From Oryzibacter oryziterrae (GTDB lineage Bacteria; Pseudomonadota; Alphaproteobacteria; Rhizobiales; Pleomorphomonadaceae): a stretch of 38,297 bases of DNA. Both the position numbers and the translations under genes were made by a program. The stretch spans positions 1 to 38,297 of the forward strand of contig NZ_JAKJIC010000031.1 in NCBI RefSeq assembly GCF_021864535.1, read 5' to 3'. The notes under the pieces were generated by a model that was given only the letters and a program-made list of their open reading frames with translations, was not told the DNA's origin and made no database searches. Shown here one piece after another: positions 9,769 through 17,478 of this stretch (its first letter is position 1; the number at the start of each line of letters is the position of its first letter).

Positions 9769-11025
9769 ATGACCAGACAAAAACATTCCGGCAGTGTAAG
9801 GCGCGGCGTTCTGTATATCTACGGGTCTCTGATGATGGCGCTCGTCTTTGGACTTGCGTCGAGCAGCTTCACTGCACGGTTGATGACGGAAAGAGATCTG
9901 GGACAATACCGTTTTGTCATCAGTTGCGTGACAGTCCTCACCAGTGCGTTGACCCTGGGGCTCTTCTCTTCCGCTGGCACGCTGTTGGCCGGAAAGGGGG
10001 GGCGAACGTTTCGGACTCTGGTGGCGCGCGGTGCCAGTACACAGGCCTGGATGATCGCCGTCGCCTGTTCCGTCTGTGTGGGCGGCGTACTGCTCGTCTC
10101 CGAGTGGCCGGACGCTCTCAGCTTCTGGATTGTTGCAGCCGCCTTCCTGGGAAGCGCCATGGCTTGGCCGCTTCTGCTGCAGGAAGTGCTGCGCGCCAGC
10201 GGCAATTTTCTCGGCCTTGCGGTGCTGAACGCGGCGCCCACAGCTCTCTTTCTGCTGTTGCTAGGTGGCTCGAGACTTCTGTCGCTGCCACTCAACGCGC
10301 CGCTGTGCGCCACGCTGTATTTTCTGTCGCAGGGGCTGGTGGTCTGGATCCTGATCTCCAGGAACGGGATATCGCTGAAGCCCGATCGCATTGGCTTTGC
10401 CTATCTTTTCAAGGAAAACAGAGGTCTTGGGCTCAACGTCTACTGGGGCTCGTTTCTGGCTGCGCTTACGGCCCAATCGGGCATCTTCGTACTTCAGGGC
10501 CTGAAGTCGCCGGCAGACGTCGCGGTCTTCTCACTGGCCGTAACGGTTACTGCGCCGCTGACACTGCTGCCAAGCGCCGTTGGTACCGCCTATTTCAGTC
10601 GTCTTCCTGGAGCCTGGGGTTTCCCGGACAAGGTCATTCCCTTGGCCTGGGCAGTGTCGCTTGCCATCACGATCGGATTCTGCCTTCTCGTGCCCTTCGC
10701 CATTCACATACTCTACGGTGAGCGCTTTGCGTCCGTCACCATCCCGGCGCAGCTCCTGGGAATAGGCTCCATCCTCAATGGCATGGGCGACGTCTACAAT
10801 CGCTATTATCTCGCCAATCGCGACACGAAGTTTCTGCTCAAGATCGCGGCCATCGTTTGCGCGACGGCGCTGATTGTCGGTGTTCCCGCCGGTGCCTATT
10901 TGGGCCCGATCGGTGCCGCCTTGGCACGATTGGCCGCGTCGGGGACCTATGTCTTGATCCTGGTCTACAGCTATCATGTTGCTCAGCGCCGCTTTGGCGA
11001 GAAGGTGGGTCAGAGCCCGTCGTGA
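9769..11025 (+). CDS. Wzx-like polysaccharide flippase
   Basis: A 418-residue polytopic membrane protein with about twelve hydrophobic segments, the length and profile of MATE/MOP-superfamily Wzx transporters. The N-terminus (VRRGVLYIYGSLMMALVFGL, then FTARLMTERDLGQY) matches the opening helix and LGxY turn of polysaccharide biosynthesis flippases. Family role: flipping the undecaprenyl-diphosphate repeat unit from the cytoplasmic to the periplasmic face. With the Wzy-like gene at 3137 it defines a Wzx/Wzy-dependent assembly line. It is the last + strand gene of the locus; a palindromic repeat and a strong hairpin terminator follow. Confidence 0.85.
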   Translation: MTRQKHSGSVRRGVLYIYGSLMMALVFGLASSSFTARLMTERDLGQYRFVISCVTVLTSALTLGLFSSAGTLLAGKGGRTFRTLVARGASTQAWMIAVACSVCVGGVLLVSEWPDALSFWIVAAAFLGSAMAWPLLLQEVLRASGNFLGLAVLNAAPTALFLLLLGGSRLLSLPLNAPLCATLYFLSQGLVVWILISRNGISLKPDRIGFAYLFKENRGLGLNVYWGSFLAALTAQSGIFVLQGLKSPADVAVFSLAVTVTAPLTLLPSAVGTAYFSRLPGAWGFPDKVIPLAWAVSLAITIGFCLLVPFAIHILYGERFASVTIPAQLLGIGSILNGMGDVYNRYYLANRDTKFLLKIAAIVCATALIVGVPAGAYLGPIGAALARLAASGTYVLILVYSYHVAQRRFGEKVGQSPS

Positions 11026-11045
11026 TCCGACAATTTGGGCACGCG

Positions 11046-11164
11046 CTCTAGAGCACCCGCCGATCATGTTGAACCAACATGATCGAAAAGCGGCTGCTCA
11101 AACTCTTGAATCTGGAGCGATTTCTTGTCGACCTGACGATTCCGTCAGGTCGGAAAGCGCTCTA
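11046..11164. repeat. RIME-like composite palindromic intergenic repeat
   Basis: An element of about 119 bp bounded by GCTCTAGA on the left and GCGCTCTAAG on the right. It holds two hairpins. One has an 11-bp perfect stem (11061-11071 with 11075-11085, arm CGATCATGTTG, loop AAC). The other is a 10-bp perfect core (11129-11138 with 11143-11152, arm CGACCTGACG) inside a longer imperfect stem from 11115 to 11162. Two palindromes with CTCTAGAGC/GAAAGCGCTC edges are the layout of Rhizobium intergenic mosaic elements and their Brucella-type relatives; assignment to that class is from memory of the motif. Confidence 0.7.
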
Positions 11165-11211
11165 AGGCGAGCCGGCCTCATCAAGACAGGGCATGCAACC
11201 AGCACAAAAGA

Positions 11212-11247
11212 CAAAGCGCCGGAGAGGTCCACCTCTCCGGCGCTTTG
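11212..11247. terminator. Perfect 17-bp hairpin, bidirectional terminator
   Basis: Arms 11212-11228 and 11231-11247 are perfectly complementary (CAAAGCGCCGGAGAGGT and its complement). The top strand continues into GCTTTTC and the bottom strand into TCTTTTG. It sits between the convergent flippase and Sel1-repeat genes, so it probably stops transcription from both sides. Confidence 0.85.
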
Positions 11248-11283
11248 CTTTTCACAACACCGCCTGCGGATTTGCAGGGGAGA

Positions 11284-14200
11284 TTACATTGCCGCCGTCT
11301 GCGCCTGAATGGCCAGCACGCGCACGGCGCCGTTGCTCAACGGACCGAGGCGGCAGCGATCACCCGCCGGGCCTTGATCACACAGGGTGGACAATGCCTT
11401 GATGGTGGCCGAGGTGAGTAGACCATTGAGCGGTCCCTTGTAGATGCCCGCAGCCTTCATCTTGTCCTGCAACGCGTAGACGAAGGCATTTTCGTTGGCC
11501 CAGCGCATGGCATTCAGGATGCCGGGCTGCAGCGACACTGGCGCTTGCCAGACATGCTTGGACACTTCGGCATAAGCCTTGGTGCCTGTCGCCGACGCTG
11601 CCTCGATCAGCACCTTCTCCTGTGCAAGGCTGTTCGGGTCGAAGGCCGTGGCATAGCGGTCAAGCAAGCGCGCCGCTGTATCCGGTGACTTGCGAACCAC
11701 GTCCCCACGCCCGTTTCGATAGAGCGACACCAGGGTGCGAGCCGCCTGGCGATTGCCGGCATCTGCCGCTTCGGTGAGGATCTTGATGGCTTGGCGCGGT
11801 GTCTTGGCAAGGCCGCCCTGACCGCTGAGGTAGGCATTGGCCAGCATGGGGGCTGCGCCTTCAATGCCCATGTCCTGAGCCTTGCGCAGCGAGGCAATGC
11901 CGAGTTTGGCGCTCGACGACGAACCGAAGCGGTTATTGAGATGTCCATCCGCCAGGGCCAGCAGGCTGGCGCCGTGCCCGGCGTCGGCGTTCTGCGTGAG
12001 CAGGGCGATCGCGAGCTTGGGATTCTTCGGAATGCCCTTGCCGCCATCGCGATTGATGATCGCCAGCTGGTAACGCGCCGTGGTGTTGCCCTGATCGGAT
12101 GCCTGCTCGTAGAGCTGCACGGCCCGCTTCTGGTCCGCCTGCACATACTCGCCATTGTAGAGCACGTCGGCGAGTTTCAGCGTTGCGCTCATGTCGCCCT
12201 TGGCAATGCCCTGTTCGAGCAGCGAAATGGCCTTCTCGCCGTCGCGCGGCTGGCCGATGCCTTGCAAGGCCGCGTCCGCCAGGCTGGTATAGGACGACTT
12301 GGAGCCGGCATCAGCGGCCTTCTGGAACAGTTCGGCCGCTTTGGCTCCATCGGCCTGCACGCCAATCCCGTCGCGATAGATTTCGCCGAGGCGCAGATAC
12401 GCGCTGGCATTGCCGGCATCGGCCGACTTTTGCAACAGATCGATCGCCTTGGGGCCGTCGACGGGCACGGCACCGCCGCGGCTATAGAGATCGCCCAGAA
12501 TGTAGAGACCATTCGTGTTGCCGCTGTCGGCAACGTCCTGGATCAGTGCGATGCCCTTGTCGGTGTCGACTGCAATGCCCTGACCCTTCACATACATCTG
12601 GCCAAGGCTGAGCTTGCCATAGACGTTTCCGGCGTCCACCGCCTTCTGGAACGCCTCCGCCGCCTTGGCGCCGTCGATGGTTACGCCGAGACCGTCGCGA
12701 TAGACTTCACCCAGTCGAACATATGCGCTCGCATTGCCGCCTTCGCCGGACTTCTGCAACAGGTCGATAGCCTTTGCACCGTCCATGGGTACGGCACCGC
12801 CGCGCGTGTAGATGTCGCCCAGAATGTAGAGGGCATTGGTGTTGCCCGTATCGGCAACCTGCTGGATCAGCGAGACGCCCTTCTCGGCATCCACGGGCAC
12901 TCCCTGTCCCTTGATCAAGAGCTGACCGAGGCTGAGCTTGCCATAGATGCTTCCGGTGTCCGCTGCCTTCTGAAACGCTTCGGTTGCCTTCGTGGCATCG
13001 GCCGGGATGCCAATGCCGTCTCGGTAGACTTCGCCGATGCGGACGAATGCACTCGAGTTTCCAGCGTCAGCCGACTTTTGCAACAACTCGATTGCCTTCG
13101 GTCCGTCGATCGCAATTGCGCCGCCGCGCGTGTAAAGATCACCCAGGAGATAGAGCGCATTGGGGTTGCCGGTATCGGCAACCTGCGCAATCAGCGCCAT
13201 GCCTTTTTCGGTATCTGCAGCGACGCCCTGTCCCTTGACCAGCAGCTGACCGAGACTGAGCTTGCCGTAGATGTTGCCGGCATCGACCGCCTTCTGGAAC
13301 TCTTCGGCGGCCTTGGCGCCATCAGCGGTGACACCGAGGCCATCGCGATAGATCTCGCCCATGCGCACATAGGCGCTGGCATTGCCGGAATTCGCAGCCT
13401 TTTGCAGGAGATCGATGGCCTTCGGACCGTCCACCGGAATGGCTCCGCCACGCGTGTAGAGGTCGCCAAGGACATAGACGGCATTCATGTTGCCGGCGTC
13501 GGCCACTTCCTGAATGAGCGACAGTCCCTTGCCTGCGTCGACCGGAACACCCTGTCCCTTGACGAGCATCTGGCCGAGGCTGAGCTTGCCGTAGACGTTG
13601 CCGGCGTCGGCAGCCGTCTGGAACGCGTCGGCAGCCTTGCCGCCGTCGGCCGGCACGCCGAGGCCGTCGCGGTAGACTTCACCAAGACGCACATAGGCGC
13701 TCGGGTTTCCAGCCGCACCCGCCTTTTGCAGATAGGCTTCCGCCTTAGCACCATCCACCGGCACGACCGCGCCGCGAGTATACAGGTCGCCCAGCACGTA
13801 GAGCGCATTCGGGTTGCCGGTGTCGGCCACTTGCTGGATCAGCGCAATGCCCTTGTTGGCGTCAACCGGTACGCCCTCCTGGCCCTTGACCAGCAACTGG
13901 CCGAGGCTGAGCTGGCCATAGATGTTCCCGGCATCCACCGCTTTCTGAAACTCTTGCGCGGCCTTGGCGCCGTCGGCCGGCACTCCAAGGCCGTCACGGT
14001 AAACCTCACCCAGGCGGACAAACGCGCTTGCGTTGCCGGCGTCGGCGGCCTTCTGCAGCAGCTCGACAGCCTTTGTTCCATCCACGGGAATAGCGCCGCC
14101 GCGAGTATAAAGATCGCCCAGCATGTAGAGCGCGTTTGCGTTGCCGCTGTCGGCCACCTCTTGAATCAGAGGCATGCCCTTGGACACATCAACAGCGACG

Positions 14201-14655
14201 CCCTGGCCCTTGACCAGCAACTGGCCGAGGCTGAGCTTGCCGTAGATATTCCCTGCATCCGCTGCCTTCTGAAAAGCTTCGGCGGCCTTTGCACCGTCGG
14301 CGGGTACACCAAGGCCATCGCGATAGACTTCGCCCATTCGGACATAGGCGCTGACATTGCCGGCATCGGCCGACTTTTGCAGAAGGTCCAGCGCCTTCGG
14401 GCCGTCCACCTGCACGACACCGCCGCGGGCATAAAGATCGCCGAGCATGTAGAGCGCACCGGCATTGCCGCCGTCCGCAGCCGCCTGAAGCTTTTTCAAA
14501 GCGTCCACTGACGCGTCTGAGGTCGGAGACGACTTGATCACATCGACGAGCGCCTTCACATCGACCTTGGGGGGCGAAGCGGCCGTCGCATGTGCCAGGC
14601 TGAGTGTCGCGAAAACAAGTGCGGTCGACGCGAGGAAGGTCCCAATTTTGCGCAT
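11284..14655 (-). CDS. Exported Sel1-like repeat (TPR-type) protein with seven 108-residue super-repeats
   Basis: The 1,123-residue product opens with a Sec signal peptide (MRKIGTFLASTALVFATLSL, cleavage probably after AHA-TA). From residue 63 to about 819 it has seven near-identical 108-residue modules, each made of three 36-residue Sel1 repeats (types GDLYTRGG, GEVYRDGLG and GQLLVKGQG). Five more divergent Sel1 repeats follow. A C-terminal segment at 1058-1092 (ALQDKMKAAGIYKGPLNG...TSATIKAL) resembles a peptidoglycan-binding type 1 fold. Sel1/TPR proteins are scaffolds; beside a Wzx/Wzy locus a periplasmic role in polymer assembly or export, like AlgK- or ExoR-type proteins, is plausible but inferred. 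The start at 14655 has GGAGG before it and gives the signal peptide; an upstream in-frame ATG at 14772 does not. Confidence 0.88.
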   Translation of the reverse strand: MRKIGTFLASTALVFATLSLAHATAASPPKVDVKALVDVIKSSPTSDASVDALKKLQAAADGGNAGALYMLGDLYARGGVVQVDGPKALDLLQKSADAGNVSAYVRMGEVYRDGLGVPADGAKAAEAFQKAADAGNIYGKLSLGQLLVKGQGVAVDVSKGMPLIQEVADSGNANALYMLGDLYTRGGAIPVDGTKAVELLQKAADAGNASAFVRLGEVYRDGLGVPADGAKAAQEFQKAVDAGNIYGQLSLGQLLVKGQEGVPVDANKGIALIQQVADTGNPNALYVLGDLYTRGAVVPVDGAKAEAYLQKAGAAGNPSAYVRLGEVYRDGLGVPADGGKAADAFQTAADAGNVYGKLSLGQMLVKGQGVPVDAGKGLSLIQEVADAGNMNAVYVLGDLYTRGGAIPVDGPKAIDLLQKAANSGNASAYVRMGEIYRDGLGVTADGAKAAEEFQKAVDAGNIYGKLSLGQLLVKGQGVAADTEKGMALIAQVADTGNPNALYLLGDLYTRGGAIAIDGPKAIELLQKSADAGNSSAFVRIGEVYRDGIGIPADATKATEAFQKAADTGSIYGKLSLGQLLIKGQGVPVDAEKGVSLIQQVADTGNTNALYILGDIYTRGGAVPMDGAKAIDLLQKSGEGGNASAYVRLGEVYRDGLGVTIDGAKAAEAFQKAVDAGNVYGKLSLGQMYVKGQGIAVDTDKGIALIQDVADSGNTNGLYILGDLYSRGGAVPVDGPKAIDLLQKSADAGNASAYLRLGEIYRDGIGVQADGAKAAELFQKAADAGSKSSYTSLADAALQGIGQPRDGEKAISLLEQGIAKGDMSATLKLADVLYNGEYVQADQKRAVQLYEQASDQGNTTARYQLAIINRDGGKGIPKNPKLAIALLTQNADAGHGASLLALADGHLNNRFGSSSSAKLGIASLRKAQDMGIEGAAPMLANAYLSGQGGLAKTPRQAIKILTEAADAGNRQAARTLVSLYRNGRGDVVRKSPDTAARLLDRYATAFDPNSLAQEKVLIEAASATGTKAYAEVSKHVWQAPVSLQPGILNAMRWANENAFVYALQDKMKAAGIYKGPLNGLLTSATIKALSTLCDQGPAGDRCRLGPLSNGAVRVLAIQAQTAAM
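12199..14469 (-). repeat. Seven tandem ~324-bp coding repeats
   Basis: DNA counterpart of the seven 108-residue modules in the Sel1-repeat gene. Six units keep all three sub-repeats; the seventh (lowest coordinates) diverges in its last third. Unit 2 carries one extra codon (GQEGV instead of GQGV). Neighbouring units share long runs of identical codons, so the array could recombine and change copy number. Confidence 0.9.
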
Positions 14656-15162
14656 GACGCCTCCAATTCGAAAAGTGCAAGCAATTTCGCCGAAAATGGC
14701 TGTAGATCCAAAATCCGCGGCCAGAGTAGTTTCAATCTCCGGCTTTGGCAACAGGGCGATAAGATTTACCAAACGTCACTGAGCGGGTCACATAGAAACA
14801 TTTCAGCATTTCTCGTGTCTTCCCGGCTGCGGGTAGCATAAAAAGCCCAGAAATGAAGCAGAATGTCAAAAAAGAGCTCATGATACTCAGGCTGGTAACT
14901 AATTCGTGTGGAAGGTGTGAAGGCGCATCACTGGTGGGGAAGCCAGTCGCAACGAGATATATGCCTTGTCTAGAAGTTCACGCGTAAACACAGGAACTTA
15001 CGATTGATCAAGTGCCCCTGTGCGTCGGCGACCTTTGCGCTTGCGCTGGTGCTGCAATCCAGGTCTCAACGCCCATTGCTAATTTGTTTCACCCGCAGAG
15101 CCGGCAAATGAAAATCGAGTTTCCACGGCCTCCGGGGGGAGATGTCGTGAGAGAACTGAAAG
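14656..15162. other. Intergenic region, about 500 bp
   Basis: This lies upstream of the Sel1-repeat gene and downstream of the M20/phosphotriesterase operon, both on the - strand. It is more AT-rich than its flanks (for example around 14800-15000) and presumably holds the Sel1-repeat promoter, but no clear -35/-10 pair could be picked. No gene is recognised. Confidence 0.5.
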
Positions 15163-15330
15163 CTAGCAAGCGAATGCCGACGCCTTGGCCGTGTCGTTGT
15201 CAATCGGCGCAAAGAGACTGGCTCTCCAGCGGGGCGTGGAGTTTGCCGGAATGCTCCGGATTTCCAGCCTCACAAACGCCAGATACCGGAGCGGATCAGG
15301 TTCTTTCTCATCTCTCCGCAGCATGCTCAT
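15163..15330 (-). CDS. Possible small coupled ORF, 55 residues, unknown
   Basis: The ATG at 15330 overlaps the TGA of the M20 hydrolase gene (ATGA), the coupling pattern used elsewhere in this window. The frame then runs 55 codons to a TAG. The predicted peptide starts MSMLRRDEKEPDPLRYLAF and is basic and hydrophilic, with no membrane segment and no family I recognise. There is no independent ribosome-binding site beyond coupling. It may be a real small protein at the operon end or a chance ORF in GC-rich DNA; the overlap is the only positive sign. Confidence 0.3.
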   Translation of the reverse strand: MSMLRRDEKEPDPLRYLAFVRLEIRSIPANSTPRWRASLFAPIDNDTAKASAFAC

Positions 15331-16595
15331 CTTGTTGACGGACGAGAGGGGGCGATGACGCTCGTCCCCGTTGCCAGCAGGGTTGCCTCCAGCAGCGTCT
15401 GGGCGCCGGCGATCACGTGTTCGGGCTCCACATACTCGGCTTCGCTGTGGCTGACGCCATTGCGGCAGGGCACGAAGATCATGGCTGCCGGGGCGAGGCG
15501 GGCGATGAACAGCGCGTCGTGGAAGGCACCGGACGTCAGGCGCCGCACAGGCTTGCCCAGGTTGCCGGCGGCTTGCTCGACGAGATCGACCAGCCGTTCG
15601 TCGAAGGACACGGGTGGCAGATCCAGTGTACGCGTGATCTGGCACAGGCAACGATTGTCGGACGCGAAGGCCTCGCAGGCTGTCCGCACGGTCTGTTCCA
15701 AGGCTACAAGCCTGTCGAGGTCGCGATGGCGCAGGTCGACCGAGAAGGCGACCCGCCCAGCGATGGTATTGACCGATCCGGGCGTTACTTCGAGGCGCCC
15801 GACCGTCAGCCGTGCCTCGGGATCCTCCGCCATGACCGACGACAGGGCGTGGATGGCGGACACGGCGGCAACCACCGGATCGCGGCGGAAGGTTGCCGCG
15901 GTGGTGCCGGCATGGGCCACGGCGCCCTCCATGACGACCTCCAGCCAGCGCGTTCCCTGAACGCCGGTGACAGCCCCGATGGGGATGCCGGCGGCCTCCA
16001 GCGAGGGGCCTTGCTCGATATGCAGTTCAAGATAACCGGCAATCGGCTGGCCGAGGGGGCGCAGGGGCACATCAGCCAGCGCTGCCAGCGTGGCTTCGAG
16101 TTCGCCGGTTAGCGGTGCGCCATCGCGGGCGAGGATCGCCTGCCAGTCCTCGGGAATGGCGCCGAGCGCAAAAGCCTGCGAGCCCATGGCACCGGGTGCA
16201 AAGCGGCTGCCTTCCTCATTGGTCCAGGACACGAGCTCGATCGGCATGGACGTCGCCACGCCCGCATCTTCAAGCGCTTCAAGCACTTCGAAGGCCGTGA
16301 GTGTGCCCAGCGCGCCGTCGAAGCGGCCGCCGGTCGGCTGGCTGTCCAGATGGCTGCCGATCAGGAAAGGCGCGCCGCTGGCTCCGCCGGACCGGAGCAG
16401 GAAGAGATTGGCGATGGCATCCTGCGCCACCGCAAAGCCGCGCGCCCGGCCAAGATCGGCCAGAAGCCGCCGAGCCTGACGATCTTCGGGGCCGAGGGCA
16501 GGGCGGTTGACCCCGCCGCCGACCGTCGCTCCAAGGCGAGCGAAGTCATCGAGGCGCGACAAGAGGCGCTCGGCGTTGATCCTCAAGCCGACCAT
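15327..16595 (-). CDS. M20-family amidohydrolase (allantoate/N-carbamoyl-amino-acid hydrolase type)
   Basis: A 422-residue binuclear metal hydrolase. Metal-site residues are visible: H82 and D93 in GSHLDSQPTGGRFDG, E127/E128 in SWTNEEGSRF, H192 in LHIEQG, and a late His in VSHSEAEYVEPEHV. VTGVQGTRWLEVVMEGAVAHAG marks the dimerisation domain. These define the allantoate amidohydrolase/beta-ureidopropionase/L-carbamoylase group, which opens ureido or amide bonds and can release ammonia and CO2; the true substrate cannot be told apart by eye. The start at 16595 gives the normal family length; an upstream in-frame ATG at 16772 would run into the neighbouring gene. It is the last secure gene of the - strand catabolic operon, 95 bases after the GATase1-like gene. 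Confidence 0.88.
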   Translation of the reverse strand: MVGLRINAERLLSRLDDFARLGATVGGGVNRPALGPEDRQARRLLADLGRARGFAVAQDAIANLFLLRSGGASGAPFLIGSHLDSQPTGGRFDGALGTLTAFEVLEALEDAGVATSMPIELVSWTNEEGSRFAPGAMGSQAFALGAIPEDWQAILARDGAPLTGELEATLAALADVPLRPLGQPIAGYLELHIEQGPSLEAAGIPIGAVTGVQGTRWLEVVMEGAVAHAGTTAATFRRDPVVAAVSAIHALSSVMAEDPEARLTVGRLEVTPGSVNTIAGRVAFSVDLRHRDLDRLVALEQTVRTACEAFASDNRCLCQITRTLDLPPVSFDERLVDLVEQAAGNLGKPVRRLTSGAFHDALFIARLAPAAMIFVPCRNGVSHSEAEYVEPEHVIAGAQTLLEATLLATGTSVIAPSRPSTR

Positions 16596-16690
16596 GGTTT
16601 GGCATTGCCTTTCCTGTTGCGTGTCTGGCTGGACCTTAAGCAGATTCCGGTCGGAAATCCGTGGGACAGCTTTCCGGAACCTGCGTGGGC

Positions 16691-17455
16691 TCAGGCCCCA
16701 GTGGCCCAGGCCAGCATCTGCTCGAACAGCGGCTTGTAGCCGGGCCAGGCCACGAAATCGGGCGACAGCCAATGGGGCCCGACGTCCGAGGTCCAGGCGA
16801 CGGTGCGGCCCTTGCCATATGTGCCGGTGACCAGCAGCGGCAGCGAGCCATATTCGCCCGTCACCGTCGCCAGCACTTCGGCGCCGGGCTTGACCGTCAC
16901 CTCGTTGAAGCCGAGCAGCACCGGCCAGTCGCCGCCGAGGCCCTTGAGGATCGGATGGTCGGCCGCCCCGGTCACCACCGGCGTGAAGCCTTCGGGCACC
17001 TCGACGCGGTCGTCGACCGGCAGGCAGGTGACCGGCAGCACCTCCTCGACGGCGGTCTTGTGATAGCGGGCGCCGCCGTTGATGCCCTGGAAGGAATAGT
17101 AGCCGCCGAACATCAGCAGGCCGCCGCCACCGCGCACATACTCGCGGATGAGCTTCAGGCGATTGGGCGTGGTCTTGGAATGGATCCAGGTGTCGGGGTG
17201 CAGCAACAGCGTGTTGGCACCGAGATCGGACAGGATCACCGCGTCATAGTCCGACAGGGCCTCGATGGTCTGGGGAAAGTCGCGCTGTGCCTCATGGGCC
17301 GGCATGAAGCGCACGTCGAACGGGCCGCCCTTCAGTGCGGCCAGCAGGGCGTCGGCACCGGTATGGAAGGTGACGGTGGGGAACTGGTCGAAGCCCTTGA
17401 TATGGGTCGCGGTCGACACCCAGGACTCGCCGGCGAGGAGGACTTTCTTGGTCAT
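16691..17455 (-). CDS. GATase1-like (ThuA-related) protein
   Basis: A 254-residue alpha/beta protein of the putative glutamine amidotransferase-like family (PF07090 type). Seen: KKVLLAGESWVS at the N-terminus, a central SDYDAVILSDLGANTLLL, the nucleophile-elbow position GGGLLMFGGYYSFQGINGG, and a late VAWTSDVGPHWLSPDF block. The elbow has no Cys-centred G-C-x-G triad element, so true glutaminase activity is unlikely. Related ThuA-like proteins occur in sugar catabolic operons, but their reaction is poorly known. It lies between the phosphotriesterase-like gene (23 bases) and the M20 gene (95 bases), in the same direction, so it is probably part of the same pathway. Confidence 0.8.
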   Translation of the reverse strand: MTKKVLLAGESWVSTATHIKGFDQFPTVTFHTGADALLAALKGGPFDVRFMPAHEAQRDFPQTIEALSDYDAVILSDLGANTLLLHPDTWIHSKTTPNRLKLIREYVRGGGGLLMFGGYYSFQGINGGARYHKTAVEEVLPVTCLPVDDRVEVPEGFTPVVTGAADHPILKGLGGDWPVLLGFNEVTVKPGAEVLATVTGEYGSLPLLVTGTYGKGRTVAWTSDVGPHWLSPDFVAWPGYKPLFEQMLAWATGA

Positions 17456-17478
17456 GATGGCTCCGTGTAGGGAAAGGG

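Noticed and set aside
11791-14511. A 906-codon open frame on the + strand, antisense to the Sel1-repeat gene
   Set aside because: It arises from the biased codons of the repeat array, whose period of 324 bp keeps any frame open once one unit is open. There is no ribosome-binding site and no family resemblance beyond internal repetition.
15012-15338. 108-codon + strand ORF in the gap before the M20 gene
   Set aside because: No domain, uneven composition, and antisense to the end of the catabolic operon.
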